The notes below the pieces were generated by a model. That model saw only the letters and a program-made list of their open reading frames with translations, made no database searches and was not told where the DNA came from. This document shows positions 22,301 through 34,300 of a stretch of DNA of 64,000 bases, piece by piece (position 1 is the stretch's first letter; each line of letters opens with the position of its first letter). Made by a program: the position numbers and the translations under genes. Source of the DNA: Gonatopus flavifemur (taxonomy: Eukaryota > Arthropoda > Insecta > Hymenoptera > Dryinidae); assembly GCA_018340375.1 (NCBI GenBank), contig JAFFJZ010000120.1, positions 1 through 64,000 on the forward strand. The letters are read 5' to 3'.

Positions 22301-25300
22301 ATAGAACGATATTTTGATTTTATGGCTTTATTTTCGCATAATTTGTCAGAAAAGATTTGGCTAGGGTTGCATCGTCAGGGATCGCTGGTATCTCCTTAAT
22401 AGTACAGTGAAGTTATTTTCAAACACTTTTTGACATGAAATCTAAATTGAGTATCTATCGTGCCAGCAATTCATGTCAGTCAGAGTAAGTTATGCTAACT
22501 TGACATGTAAGATTCCAAAGTCTTGAGCCGATACAGATATTGTATCCTGTATTGGGAATGCAGTGAGTTTACTCTGACTGACATGAATTGCTGGCACAAT
22601 AGATATCCAATTTAGACCCTGATCTCTATTATACACTGGATGCGGAATCTAATGCTACAAGCGTGTGCCCAATTGGACGATGAGCCGCCATGATTCAGTT
22701 GCTCAAAACAGATAATATGTATATGTAATATTGTGCACTCACACATGCACAATATCTCATATACATATTATCTGTTTTGAGCAACTGAATCATGGCGGCT
22801 CATCGTCCAATTGGGCACAAGCAATCCTATTGCATGTTGCATCCGGTGTATACTAGAGATCAGTGAATTTAGATTCCATGTCAAAGAGTATTTGAGAATG
22901 ACTTAACTGAACTATAAATGTAATAACAAATCATTAGACAGGTGAAACTGAATAATTTAAGTCAATTTGCAATAGCAGAAGTGAATTGAATATTTATCAT
23001 GTACTAGTTGCATATCAGTTAGAGTATTGAAGTGAATTCACTGTGCTTGTAATTTAGGAGACAATTCTTGTATCAGTTGAAAACCTTATGCTTCATTTGT
23101 AAGAACATGTATGGTTCAATAAAATTATTTACAAACAATTCCTGACACTGCATTTCAGTTGTGTCTATCGTGCCAGTGATTCATGTGAGTCAGAGCAAAT
23201 TCACTGCGCTTGCAATATATGACACAATATCTGTATCGACTGAAGTCTTGAGAATGCTATTTTTCGAGAGTTTCCCCACTGTGATTAGCAAGAGGTATTG
23301 GGACAATAGATACTCAAATGAGGTCTGATGTCAAGAAGTTTTTGTAAGTAATTTATTTGAACATTACATGTCGCTATAAAACAGGCCTAAGGTTTGCCAC
23401 CGATAAAGGAATTCTCTACTGAATCACAAGTGTACTGAATTTCGTCCAGTACCCTAACTGACATGCAACAGGTATATGATAAATATTCAATTCATTCCTG
23501 CTTATTGAAATTTGACTTAAATTATTCAATTTCACTTGTGCAATGATTCATCAATATATTTATGGTTCAGTGAAGTTATTTTCAAATATTTTCTGACATC
23601 AGTTCTCAGAAAAGTATCTATCGTGCCAGTAATTCATGTTAGTCAGAGTAAATGAAACTTGACCAGTAACATTCTCAAGACTTGAGTCGACAGAAGTATT
23701 ATGTCTTATATTGAGAGCACAGTGAGTTTGCTCTGACTGACATGGATTACTGGCACGATAGATACTTGATTGAGATTTTATGTCAAAAAGTATTTGAAAT
23801 CAACTTCACTGAATCATGAATATATTCATGAATGATTGCACAAGTGAAATTGAATAATTCAAGTCAAATTGTAATAGTAAAAATAAATTGAATATTCATC
23901 ATATACCAGTTGTATGTCAGTTAGGGTATTGAAGCAAATTCACTACACTTGTTAGATTAAACTCACTTGACAAGTAACATTCTCAAGACTTGAACCAACA
24001 GAGATATAATGTCCCATATTGGGAGTGCAGTGAGTTTGTTGTGACAAACAGAGACAAACTACATGTCCATAAGTTCATCGATTCAAAGTATCTGTCTTTA
24101 CAGCACTTCTTCAGCGAGTAAAGAAATGTTGTACAGCAATATATTCTGAACCAATGCACGTATTTTTGCTTAGGTTGCCTCGAAAACATTATATCACGCG
24201 TATAATGTCAAGAAGATACCAGAGTCACAATCTATACACGTTTTCCGCAAAATATTTGAAATTGAAGTCATGAAAAAATCTGATATTTTCATGAATGATT
24301 CTTCGAAACTTGATCTACATGTTTATAAGACAAAATTTTTGAGAACGAATTAGTTTTTGATATTCAAATCTGGAACTATGTACAGACGTTGATCAATTTT
24401 CGGAGAATCATCCCTGAATAAATCGGATTTTTTTCATCACTCAATTTCGTTCTAAAAAAAAAAACGTGTTCGCATGGTAACTCTGGTATCTGGTCAAGAG
24501 GACACTAGTGCCGGGACGGTAACCACTTTGTATCGGCCAGTTTATTCAAAAACTACTGTATGATTTCATATAAACTAATGTTCTGGAGATTCTCCATGGC
24601 TCACAGAATCTTCAGACTCAGTTTGAATACATTTATTCAATAGTTTTCAAACAAAATGGCCAGTACGAAGTGGCTAGCGTCCTGAGGCTAGTATCTAAAA
24701 CTAACAACATGTCGTGGATATGGCTGTCTCACCTCCTCTTTCTTCGTCGTCGGCAACGATCTCGAAGTTCCTGTGAAAAAAAAACACAAAAAATAATTAA
24801 AACATTGGAACGAAACACCTCAACGATGAAATGAATGGAAAAACATATAACAATATACGAAAAACGTTTGAAACGTGTTCGGTTTTTTTTTCAAAATTAG
24901 AAAGGATGATTCTCAAATTTTCTATCCTTCTTAATTTTATGCAAAAATGGCGATCATAATGAACTCAATGTACTAGAGATGCACACGATATATCGTCGAT
25001 ATTTTAGAAATAATCGATTATCTTAATCCCAAAATATTCCAATGAAATATTTAATGCACGGATTCTTAACCTTGTACATAATAAAACGAAATAATGAATC
25101 ATCTTGGTCTTGTACACAGAAGAAATAATGGAATATCTTGATTTCTTCTGTGTACAAGACCAAGATGATTCATTATTTCGTTTTATTATGTACAAGGTTA
25201 AGAATCCGTGCATTAAATATTTCATTGGAATATTTTGGGATTAAGATAATCGATTATTTCTAAAATATTGACGATATATGGCGTGCATCCCTACAATATA

Positions 25301-25604
25301 CCTTATACATCGATGACGTTTTGATAAAAAGGCGTAAGTGCCAAAAATTATGAAATTGAGTTATACATATCATTCAGAGGCTCCTTTCGGGAGCTTTCGA
25401 TTGATATATACAACCCCATTTCGTATTTTTTGGCACTTACGTTTTTTTGTCAAATCGTCGTTGATATTTTTCCATTTATTTCGAAAATTTTCACCTCATA
25501 TCAGACCGTTTTTTGTATTCGCTGGAAGAATTGAAAATGAACGGTGTGATATGAGGATGAAAAACTATATATTATGCGCCATACTTACGTTTGCTTCTCT
25601 CCAT
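18789..25604 (-). CDS. Low-complexity basic/Ala-Pro-Val/Gln-Pro protein gene, four exons
   Basis: I do not recognise this gene. Four exons join in frame: 25604-25589 (ATG in a GGAAATGG context, donor GTAAGTATGG), 24770-24733, 20136-19474 and 19382-18789 (TAG). The predicted length is about 436 residues. The N terminus is basic (MERSKRTSRSLPTTKKEE, then KKGKTRKKFG). A 7-residue repeat, mostly TAAPSVV, follows, then a lysine/arginine patch (RGKKPRRKKLPLKK). Next come IIQETVAFVMQNFEALQRSQ and about 100 residues of Gln/Pro/Leu repeats. The C terminus contains QRRGRGWSRR. Composition suggests a nuclear, disordered protein; that is inference. Consensus splice sites at all three introns and matching phases are the main support. 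Confidence 0.62.
19474..20136 (-). CDS. Exon with Ala-Pro-Ser-Val 7-residue repeats
   Basis: Acceptor TATGTTGCAG, donor GTGAGTAATC, 663 nt and phase 0 at both ends. It begins YIYPEPKKGKTRKKFG, then SVTYAEVTAIAS, then about 20 copies of a 7-residue unit and a basic end. The repeat is a 21-bp minisatellite, so copy number should vary among individuals. Confidence 0.65.
19590..20045. repeat. 21-bp coding minisatellite
   Basis: Tandem unit GACGACGGAAGGCGCAGCGG plus T, about 20 copies with point variants. The most homogeneous block is at about 19,735-19,870. The length of 21 bp keeps the frame on both strands. Confidence 0.9.
22146..22399. mobile_element. TTAA-flanked palindromic MITE
   Basis: Starts TTAAGGTGATACCAGCGA and ends TCGCTGGTATCTCCTTAA. 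The interior pairs almost completely (AAATCAAAATATCG and CGATATTTTGATTTTA). TTAA duplication suggests piggyBac-type mobilisation. The GATACCAGCG end is shared with the small repeats at about 7 kb. Confidence 0.78.
22619..22863. mobile_element. 245-bp near-perfect palindromic MITE
   Basis: CTGATCTCTATTATACACTG and GCCCAATTGGACGATGAGCC pair with their complements on the right. The centre lies near 22,740 in a TGTGCACTCACACATGCACA loop. The left and right outer tips differ only slightly, so the insertion is fairly young. Confidence 0.75.
24504..24693. mobile_element. Palindromic MITE
   Basis: The end ACTAGTGCCGGGACGGTAAC is mirrored by GCTAGCGTCCTGAGGCTAGT. Inner pairing uses CCACTTTGTATCGGCCA and TGGCCAGTACGAAGTGG. 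Confidence 0.6.
24733..24770 (-). CDS. 38-nt exon of the repeat-rich minus-strand gene
   Basis: Acceptor TTTTTTCACAG, donor GTGAGACAG. It completes the codon opened by exon 1 (phase 1) and reads TSRSLPTTKKEE, entering the next exon in phase 0. Confidence 0.58.
24976..25290. mobile_element. ~315-bp nearly perfect palindrome
   Basis: The arms are essentially identical for about 150 bp (for example GACCAAGATGATTCATTATT and its complement), with a ~15-bp loop near 25,130. It contains no gene. Located in the first intron of the minus-strand gene. Confidence 0.8.
25321..25452. mobile_element. Short palindromic MITE
   Basis: TTGATAAAAAGGCGTAAGTGCC pairs with GGCACTTACGTTTTTTTGTC, and CTCCTTTCGGGAG forms a small inner hairpin. 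The outer 20 bp define it. Confidence 0.62.
25589..25604 (-). CDS. First coding exon of the repeat-rich gene (MERSK)
   Basis: 16 nt from ATG to the donor GTAAGTATGG. The ATG context is GGAAATGG. Only this frame continues without stops through the 38-nt exon into the repeat exon. The upstream 150 bp are less AT-rich and probably hold the 5' UTR and promoter. Confidence 0.55.
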
Positions 25605-26990
25605 TTCCTTCAATGGCGTCCTTCCTATTTGCTAGTCTGCGCTCTACTGTTCGATTCGAGCATCGATTCCCATTAGAAAGAAATCCGTTACTCTGCGCAC
25701 AGCACGACGCAAGCTTTGGGGAGGGGATGTATCCAAAGAGAAGCGCAAAAGAGGCGGCTTCTCTCAACGTATATTCGTATAATATACGTTACCTTGAGTT
25801 CTTGTTTACATACCGTACAATAAGAAAACAGACGCCGATACAGAAAAACTGTAAACACACGGCGTATTCTCGGTTCTTTTCGCTACAATGTGTTGAAAAT
25901 GTTGAATTTTCATTTATTCCGTGAAAGTTCAAAAATTATTTCAATAAATGTATGTAAGGTTTTTTTTCAGGAATTTCAGGAGTTTTCTAGTACTTCCATA
26001 TCAATGCCCAATGATACACACACACACACACAATTAATTTTTATCAAATAAGTCCCAACACTTTTCATCTTGTGTAAAAAATCTTGAATTTATCCTCCTC
26101 AACTGCTGTTTGTATCCTACTTCGCGGGAGATTTTTATCCGTTTTTGTCCGTGATTTTTAACGAACAGGACAAAAACAGTCTTCATTCCAATCTGGTTTT
26201 ATCCTACTCTCGAACAAAAAATAATCTTCGTCTTCGTTTGATTTCATCGTACATCGAAACACAAACAGACCAATGAAATTTGTTGAAGCCTTCAAGAAAC
26301 TGAATTCGATTCAAATTAATCTATTAATCAAAGTTAATTTTATTATAATAAACTTTGAATTAAGAAGAAATTTGACTTGAATTGAATTTCGTTTACAGAA
26401 GCCTTTGATACATTTGATTGTACTCTGTTTTTGTCCTGTTTGTTGAAAATTATAGACGAAAAGACATGAAAATGTTTCAGAGGATAAAAGCAGTTCACAT
26501 TTTTCAACTGTAGGGAAAAAAATATTTTCTTCACTCAACTGTAGTGTTTTTTTTCTCAAATGAACATAATTTAATATTCAGTACATTTTCATTTGAGAAA
26601 AATACATCATAAACGAATGAAATGAGCCATCAAGTAAAAAGAAAAGTATTGAAACAGATTGAAGACTTCAATCCGAACCAATCCGTTTTCTCAAGTCGAC
26701 AATAATTATTGATGTATATACTTGTACACCCTGATGGAAAAATTGAAACAGATTGATAATTATCAAAGTATAAACCGTTTCAGGATTAGATTCACAATTT
26801 CGTATCGGCAAGAATGAAACCGGATTGAAAAACTGAAACAAATTGCATAGAATACAAATAATCACATCCAATCCAAAATGTGCATAAAACTCCATTCAAA
26901 CATAAAATATTCAATTCGTTTGAGTACTTTCTCTTTTACGGGGCAATAATTTTTTTCAGAGACAAAAAAACATTCATTTGACAATATCAC
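25605..26990. other. Upstream region with a CA microsatellite and a decayed inverted repeat
   Basis: Probable 5' flank of the minus-strand gene. A (CA)n run lies near 26,020-26,032. Segments near 26,150-26,310 and 26,390-26,480 (GTTTTTGTCCNGTT and AGACGAAAAGACA types) look like inverted remnants of one repeat. No exon was identified. Confidence 0.4.
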
Positions 26991-27255
26991 TGAAATGTAA
27001 GGGTTGTACCCACTTTGGACGCTGAAAAAAGGGTTTTGTCATGAATTTTTTTTGACAGGTTCATGTTATACATAGATATTGATATGAAACGTGTTACGCT
27101 TAATAAATACGCTCTCGAAATGCACAAGATTAACAAGATTATTTTGATTTATTTTCATTGCTTTTTATAAGCGGAAATGGTAGTGGATCATAAATCTTAA
27201 AAGCCTCGCTGTTGATAAAATCTCAAAAACTGAAATTTTAAGCACATATTCTTTA
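26991..27255. repeat. Left outer flank, inverted homologue of 61,787-62,280
   Basis: Reading this segment in reverse complement gives motifs seen in the right flank: GAATATGTGCTTAAAATTTC, GAGATTTTAT, CGTAACA with GCGTATTTATTAAGCG, and GCGTCCAAAGTGGGTA. Homology is obvious but diverged, so it is much older than the foldback insertion. Confidence 0.65.
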
Positions 27256-27414
27256 CACCTGTAGCTATAGCGCATACCATACGATTTTTGATATACGCAA
27301 AAATAACAAAATGGCGGACGTTTTGAAAAAAACATCTTTTTTCAATATTTTTTGCAAGAAAAAAATAGTGAAAATCAAAATTCGCAAACATCCTTGATAT
27401 GCGCTATAGCTATA
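27256..27414. mobile_element. ~160-bp palindromic MITE beside the foldback element
   Basis: The ends CCTGTAGCTATAGCGCATA and TATGCGCTATAGCTATAGG are inverted. The interior is AT-rich with an ATGGCGGACG patch. It separates the old flank from the foldback target duplication and has no counterpart in the right flank. Confidence 0.62.
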
Positions 27415-27415
27415 G

Positions 27416-27424
27416 GTGTTACAA
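27416..27424. repeat. 9-bp target duplication of the foldback element, left copy
   Basis: GTGTTACAA here and at 61,778-61,786 immediately abut the inverted termini GTGCCTGTCAAGT. The identity is 9 of 9. Confidence 0.85.
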
Positions 27425-28500
27425 GTGCCTGTCAAGTCGGCACCACATATATACAAAAAAAATTTTTTCGATAGAGTTCTGGATGCGTCTAGCATAGTTC
27501 TACAGTTCTCAATCAGTTTTGAAAATAGTTCTGGTCATATATGCAAAAAATTTTTTTTTCAAAAAAATGAGGTGCTAAATTGACGCTGCACCCCATATGA
27601 GAAAAATGGTCAGTATCGGTATAGTTCTGGTATCTACGAATAGAGTTCTAGAGTTCCTGATAGATTTTGGGGATAGTTCTGACATAGACGGGGAATTAGA
27701 AGGAAGATTATTTTTCCGACAGCACCCCAAATTTTTGGAACAGTGGTATGGTGAGGAGTTCTGGATGCAGATTATAATGGGTTGGAGTTCTCCCAAGAGT
27801 TCTCCGAGGAACAAGGCATCTATGAGGATTGGGGTACACGAGAAAGAAGCTGTATATATTTCACGTGAGAAAAGCGGTCTGCGCATAGTGCTCACACGAT
27901 GATGAGAGTTCTGGGTTGGATAGTGATAGTTCTGGGCTTTTTCAGATGGGGATGACTCATAACTTCTGTCCAAAGAGCGGGAACTCTGGGAGGAATCCTC
28001 AGAACTGACATAGCGGATGGAAAAGTTCAGCGTCTCGTGAGACGTGTATCCCATCGTAGTTGTCGTCCAATGGCTTTGAGTTATGGAGTCACTTTGCAGA
28101 GTTCTCTGCTCCGGATCATGATGAATGCTCACAACACGATTAACATAGCTGAGAACTCCCAACGTATCCGCGAGAACTATCAGAACATTCCACTAAACAT
28201 GACCTAAAGAAAAACAATCTACCCACAGTGTTCATTCAAGTATTGGGGAATCAGAGTTAAATAGTGAGGGTTCTTGGAGTTTTCAAGTTGGAATTGATCA
28301 AAATTCTGGTGCAAAGATCCGGAACTCTGAGAGAACTCCGCGGGGCTGGCATCGCAAATGACAAAATGCAGGGACTCGTGAAAAATCTATGACATTGCAA
28401 TTCTGGTCCAATCGATTTGAGTTCTGGGTCCAGATCCCAGAGTTCCCTGTTCGGAATCCTGATGAATCCTCAGAACTCGATTGACATAGCGCGGAACTCT
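27425..28500. repeat. Outer left terminal segment of the foldback arm
   Basis: Matches 60,700-61,777 in inverse orientation at very high identity; the 195-codon frames at 27,575-28,162 and 61,040-61,627 translate identically. It contains decayed versions of the arm unit with many GTTCT motifs. The long open frames are repeat artefacts. Confidence 0.75.
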
Positions 28501-31500
28501 GAACATTTCAGTGAGAACTCTGAGAACTTGCCACGCAGCTGAAGAATGAAGAAGAATGATCCTCCCACAGTTCTCTTCGAGTATTAAGAATTCTCGGCCT
28601 AATAGCGAGAGTTCCTAGATGTTTCAGGTTGGAATTGATGAGAACTCTCGTCTAAAGATTCAGAGCTTTGTTGAGAATCTCCGGAACTGCCATCACAATT
28701 CGCGAAATTCAGCGTCCCGTAAGAATCCTATGACATCGCAGTTCTGGTGTAATCGCTTTGAGTTCTGGGTGCGAGTGTCACAGTTCCCAGCTCCAAATCA
28801 TGAAAGCTGCTCAGAACTCTGTCGACATCGCCGAGAACTCCCAACATGTCCGCGGAAAACTATGAGAAGATACCACAAACATGAAATCAAACAGAAACGG
28901 TCTTCCCACAGTTCTTACTCAAGCAATGAGAGTTCTGAGTGAAATAATGGGAGTTCTCACATTTTTCGGGTTGGAATTAATCAGAACCCTTGTGTGAAGA
29001 CCCAGAACTCTGAGAGAACTCCCCGGAACTGCCATCACAATTCGCGAAATTCAGTGTCACGTAAGAATCCTATGACATCGCAGTTCTGGTCTAATCGCTT
29101 TGAGTTCTGGGTGCAAGTCTCACAGTTCCCCGCTCCAAATCATGATAACTGCTCAGAAATCTGTCGACATCGCCGGGAACTCCCAACGTGTCCGCGAGGA
29201 ATGTAAGAAGGGACCACGAACATAAAATCAGACAGAAACGGTCTTCCCACAGTTCTGACTCAAGCATTGAGAGTTCTGAGTCAAATAATGAGAGTGCTCT
29301 CATCTCTCGAGTTGTAATTGATCAGAACTCTCGTGCAAAGGTCTAGAACTCTGAGAGAACTCCCCGGAACTGCCATCACAATTCGCGAAATTCAGCGTCC
29401 CGTCAGAATCCTATGACATCGCAGTTCTGGTCTAATTGCTTTGAGTTCAGGGTGCAAGTCTCACAGTTCCCCGCTCCAAATCATGATAACTGCTCAGAAC
29501 TCTGTCGACATCGCCGGGAACTCCCAACGTGTCCGCGGGGAATGTGAGAAGATACCATGAACATGAAATCGAACAGAAACGGTCTTCCCACAGTTCTTAC
29601 TCAAGCAATGAGAGTTCTGAGTGAAATAATGAGAGTTCTCACATTTTTCGAGTTGTAATTCATCAGAACTCTTGTGTAAAGACACAGAACTCTGAGAGAA
29701 CTCCCCGGAACTGCCGTCACAATTCGCGAAATTCAGTGTCACGTAAGAATCCTATGACATCGCAGTTCTGGTCTAATCGCTTTGAGTTCTGGGTGCAAGT
29801 CTCACAGTTCCCAGCTCCAAATCATGATAACTGCTGAAAACACTGTCGACATCGCCGAGAACTCCCAACGTGTCCGTGAGAACTATGAGAAGATACCACG
29901 AAGATGACATCGAACAGAAACGGCCTTCCCACAGTTCTTACTCAAGCATTGAGAGTTCTGAATCAAATAATGAGAGTTCTCACATTTTGTGGGTTGGAAT
30001 TGATCAGAACTCTCGTGCGGAGATCCAGAATTCTGAGAGAACTCCCCGGACCTGTCATCACAATTCGCGAAATTCAGCGTCCCGTAAGAATCCTATGACA
30101 TCGCAGTTCTGGTATGATCGCTCTGAGTTCTGGGTGCAAGTCTAACAGTTCCCCCTCCAAATCATGATGACTGATCAGAACTCTGTCGACATCGCCGAGA
30201 ACTCCCAACGTATCCGCGAGAACTATGAGGAGATACCACGAACATGAGATCAAACAGAAACGGTCTTCCCACAGTTCTTACTCAAGCATTGAGAGTTCTG
30301 AATCAAATAATGAGAGTTCTCACATTTTGTGGGTTGGAATTGATCGGAACTCTTGTGGAAAGACCCAGAACTCTGAGAGAACTCCCCGGAACTACCATCA
30401 CAATCCGCGAAATTCAGCGTCCCGTAAGAATCCTATGACATCGCAGTTCTGGTATAATCGCTTCGAGTTCTGGGTGCAAGTCTCACAGTTCCCCGCTCCA
30501 AATAATGACAATTGCTCAGAACTCTGTCGACATCGCCGGGAACTCTCAACGTATCCGCGAGAACTATGAGAAGATACCGCGAACATGAAAGCGAACAGAA
30601 ACGGTCTTCCCACAGTTCTTAATCAAGCATCGAGAGTTCTGAATCAAATAATGAGAGTTCTCACATTTTTCGGGTTGGAATTATTCAGAACTCTTGTGTG
30701 AAGACCCAGAACTCTGAGAGAACTCACCGGAACTGCCATCACAATTCACGAAATTCAGCGTCCCGTAAGAATCCTATGACATCGCAGTTCTGGTCTAATC
30801 GCTTTGAGTTCAGGGTGCAAGTCTCACAGTTCCCCGCTCCAAATCATGATAACTGCTCAGAACTCTGTCGACATCGCCGGGAACTCCCAACGTGTCCGCG
30901 AGGAATGTGAGAAGATACCACGAACATGAGATCAAACAGAAACGGTCTTCCCACAGTTCTTACTCAAGCAATGAGAGTTCTGAGTGAACTAATGAGAGTT
31001 CTGAGTGAACTAATGAGAGTTCTCACATTTTTCGAGTTGTAATTGATCAGAACTCTCGTGCAAAGATCCAGAACTCTGAGAGAACTCCCCGGAACTGCCA
31101 TCACAATTCCCGAAATTCAGCGTCCCGTCAGAATCCTATGACATCGCAGTTCTGGTCTAATCGCTTTGAGTTCTGGGTGCGAGTCTCACAGTTCTGCGCT
31201 CCAAATAATGATACCTGCTCAGAACTCTGTCGACATCGCCGGAAACTCCCAACGTATCCGCGAGAACTATGAGAAGATACCGCGGACATGAAATCAAACA
31301 GAAACGGCCTTCCCACAGTTCTTACTCAAGCATTGAGAGGTCCGAATCAAATAATGAGAGTTCTCACATTTTTTGGGTTGGAATTGATCAGAACTTTTGT
31401 GTAAAAACCCAGAACTCTGAGAGAACTTCCGGGAACTACCATCACAATTCGCGAAATGAGGTGTCACGTAAAAATTCCAAGACATCGCAGTTCTGGTCTA

Positions 31501-34300
31501 ATCGCTTTGAGTTCTGGGTTTAAGTCTCACAGTTCCCCGCTGCAAATCATGACAATTGCTCAGAACTCTGTCGACATCGCCGGGAACTCTCAACATATCC
31601 GCGAGAACTATGAGAATATACCGCGAACATGAAATCGAACAGAAACGGTCTTCCCACAGTTCCTAATCAAGCATTGAGAGTTCTGAATCAAATAATGAGA
31701 GTTCTCACATTTTTTGGGTTGGAATTGATCAGAACTCTTGTGTGAAGACCCAGAACTCTGAGAGAACTCCCCGGAACTGCCATCACAATTCGCGAAATTC
31801 AGTGTCACGTAAGAATCCTATGACATCGCAGTTCTGGTCTAATCGCTTTGAGTTCTGAGTGCAAGTCTCACAGTTCTCCGCTCCAAATGATGATACCTGC
31901 TCAGAACTCTGTCGACATCGCCGGAAACTCCCAACGTATCCGCGAGAACTATGAAAGGATACCGCGAACATGGAAACAAACACAAACGGCCTCTCACAGT
32001 TCTTACTCAAGCAATGAGAGTTCTGAGTGAAATAATGAGAGTTCTCACATTTTTCGAGTTGTAATTGATCAGAACTCTCGTGCAAAGATCCAGAACTCTG
32101 AGAGAATTCCCCGGAACTGCCATCACAATTCGCGAAATTCAGCGTCCCGTCAGAATCCTATGACATCGCAGTTCTGGTCTAATCGCTTTGAGTTCTGGGT
32201 GCAAGTCTCACAGTTCTCCGCTCCAAATAATGATACCTGCTCAGAACTCCGTCGACATCGCCGGAAACTCCCAACGTATCCGCGAGAACTATGAAAAGAT
32301 ACCGCGGACATGAAATCAAACAGAAACGGCCTTCCCACAGTTCTTACTCAAGCATTGAGAGGTCCGAATCAAATAATGAGAGTTCCCACATTTTTTGGGT
32401 TGGAATTGATCAGAACTTTTGTGTAAAAACCCAGAACTCTGAGAGAACTTCCGGGAACTACCATCACAATTCGCGAAATGAGGTGTCACGTAAAAATTCC
32501 AAGACATCGCAGTTCTGGTCTAATCGCTTTGAGTTCTGGGTTTAAGCCTCACAGTTCCCCGCTGCAAATCATGACAATTGCTCAGAACTCTGTCGACATC
32601 GCCGGGAACTCTCAACATATCCGCGAGAACTATGAGAATATACCGCGAACATGAAATCGAACAGAAACGGTCTTCCCACAGTTCCTAATCAAGCATTGAG
32701 AGTTCTGAATCAAATAATGAGAGTTCTCACATTTTTCGGGTTGGAATTATTCAGAACTCTTGTGTGAAGACCCAGAACTCTGAGAGAACTCCCCGGAACT
32801 GCCATCACAATTCGCGAAATTCAGTGTCACGTAAGAATCCTATGACATCGCAGTTCTGGTCTAATCGCTTTGAGTTCTGAGTACAAGTCTCACAGTTTCC
32901 CCGCTCCAAATAATGATACCTGCTTAGAACTCTGTTGACATCGCCGGAAACTCCCAACGTATCCGCAAGAACCATGAGAAGATACCGCGCACATGAAATC
33001 AAACAGAAACGGCCTTCCCACAGTTCTTACTCAAGCATTGAGAGTTCCGAATCAAATAATGACAGTTCTCACATTTTTTGGGTTGGAATTGATCAGAACT
33101 CTTGTGTGAAGACCCAGAACTCTGAGAGAACTCCCCGGAACTGCCATCACAATTCGCGAAATTCAGTGTCACGTAAGAATCCTATGACATCGCAGTTCTG
33201 GTCTAATCGCTTTGAGTTCTGAGTGCAAGTCTCACAGTTCTCCGCTCCAAATGATGATACCTGCTCAGAACTCTGTCGACATCGCCGGAAACTCCCAACG
33301 TATCCGCGAGAACTATGAAAGGATACCGCGAACATGGAAACAAACACAAACGGCCTCTCACAGTTCTTACTCAAGCAATGAGAGTTCTGAGTGAAATAAT
33401 GAGAGTTCTCACATTTTTCGAGTTGTAATTGATCAGAACTCTCGTGCAAAGATCCAGAACTCTGAGAGAATTCCCCGGAACTGCCATCACAATTCGCGAA
33501 ATTCAGCGTCCCGTCAGAATCCTATGACATCGCAGTTCTGGTCTAATCGCTTTGAGTTCTGGGTGCAAGTCTCACAGTTCTCCGCTCCAAATAATGATAC
33601 CTGCTCAGAACTCCGTCGACATCGCCGGAAACTCCCAACGTATCCGCGAGAACTATGAAAAGATACCGCGAACATGAAAACAAACAGAAACGGCCTTCCC
33701 ACAGTTCTTACTCAAGCATTGAGAGTTCTGAGTGAAATAATGAGAGTTCTCACATTTTTCGAGTTTTAATTGATCAGAACTATCGTGCAAAGATCCAGAA
33801 CTCTGAGAGATCTCCCCGGAACTGCCATCACAATTCGCGAAATGAGGTGTCACGTAAGAATCCTATGACATCGCAGTTCTGGTCTAATCGCTTTGAGTTC
33901 TGGATGCAAGTCTCACAGTTCCCCGCTCCAAATAATGATAACTGCTCAGAACTCTGTCGACATCGCCGGGAACTCCCAACGTGTCCACGAGGAATGTGAG
34001 AAGATACCACGAACATGAAATCGAACAGAAACGGTCTTCCCACAGTTCTTACTCAAGCATTGAGAGTTCTGAATCAAATAAGAGAGTTCTTACATTTTTC
34101 GGGTTGGGATTGATCAGAACTCTTGTGTAAGGACCCAGAACTCTGAGAGAACTCCCCGGGGCTGCCACTGCACATCACAAATTGCAGTTTCCCATGAGAC
34201 ATCCATGCCATTGCAGTCCTGCTCTAATCGCTCTGAGTTCTGGGTTTCATTTTCCGGAGTTCCCTGCTCCAAATTATAATGCACGCTCAGCACTCAATCG
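28500..34300. repeat. ~341-bp tandem array, left foldback arm
   Basis: A landmark (GGTCTTCCCACAGTTCTTAC) recurs near 28,899, 29,240, 29,581, 29,921, 30,262, 30,603, 30,943, 31,307, 31,648, 31,989, 32,329, 32,671, 33,011, 33,353, 33,692 and 34,032. Each unit also has AATTCGCGAAATTCAGNGTC, CTATGACATCGCAGTTCTGG and AACTCTGTCGACATCGCCG. Near-identical blocks separated by about 1.02 and 1.36 kb (three and four units) show higher-order duplication. Frames such as SSHSSYSSIESSES are repeat-encoded and not treated as genes. Confidence 0.88.

Larger units (their letters stand above)
20230..24050. repeat. Array of palindromic units in alternating orientation
   Basis: Each inner hairpin pairs CGTGCCAGTAATTCATGTNA with its complement around a loop holding TGACAAGTAACATTCTCAAG. 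Such hairpins are centred near 20,470, 21,380, 22,520, 23,690 and, in part, 21,830/23,230 and 23,990. Outer segments with ACATGCAACTGGTATATGAT face each other in pairs. The family is not recognised. Confidence 0.65.
20137..24732 (-). other. Large intron filled with alternating palindromic repeats
   Basis: The intron is bounded by donor GAGGAG|GTGAGAC (24,733/24,732) and acceptor TTGCAG (20,137). From about 20,230 to 24,050 it consists of repeated segments in alternating orientation. Hallmarks are ATCGTGCCAGTAATTCATGT, AGTCAGAGTAAA, ACTTGAGTCGACAGA and GTGAATTGAATATT; each copy contains an inner hairpin. At least five palindromic copies occur, interrupted by two other MITEs. No exon was found inside. 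Confidence 0.65.

Noticed and set aside
27575..28162. 195-codon ORF identical in both arms (also 61,040-61,627)
   Set aside because: Identity reflects arm identity. The frame is built from decayed arm repeats, has no domain, and an equally open frame lies on the other strand.
28619..34043. Many 60-114 codon ORFs rich in SSHSSYSSIESSES or VSSHSSRGYVGSFRRC
   Set aside because: They recur once per 341-bp unit on both strands and break at random; they are by-products of the foldback arm repeat.
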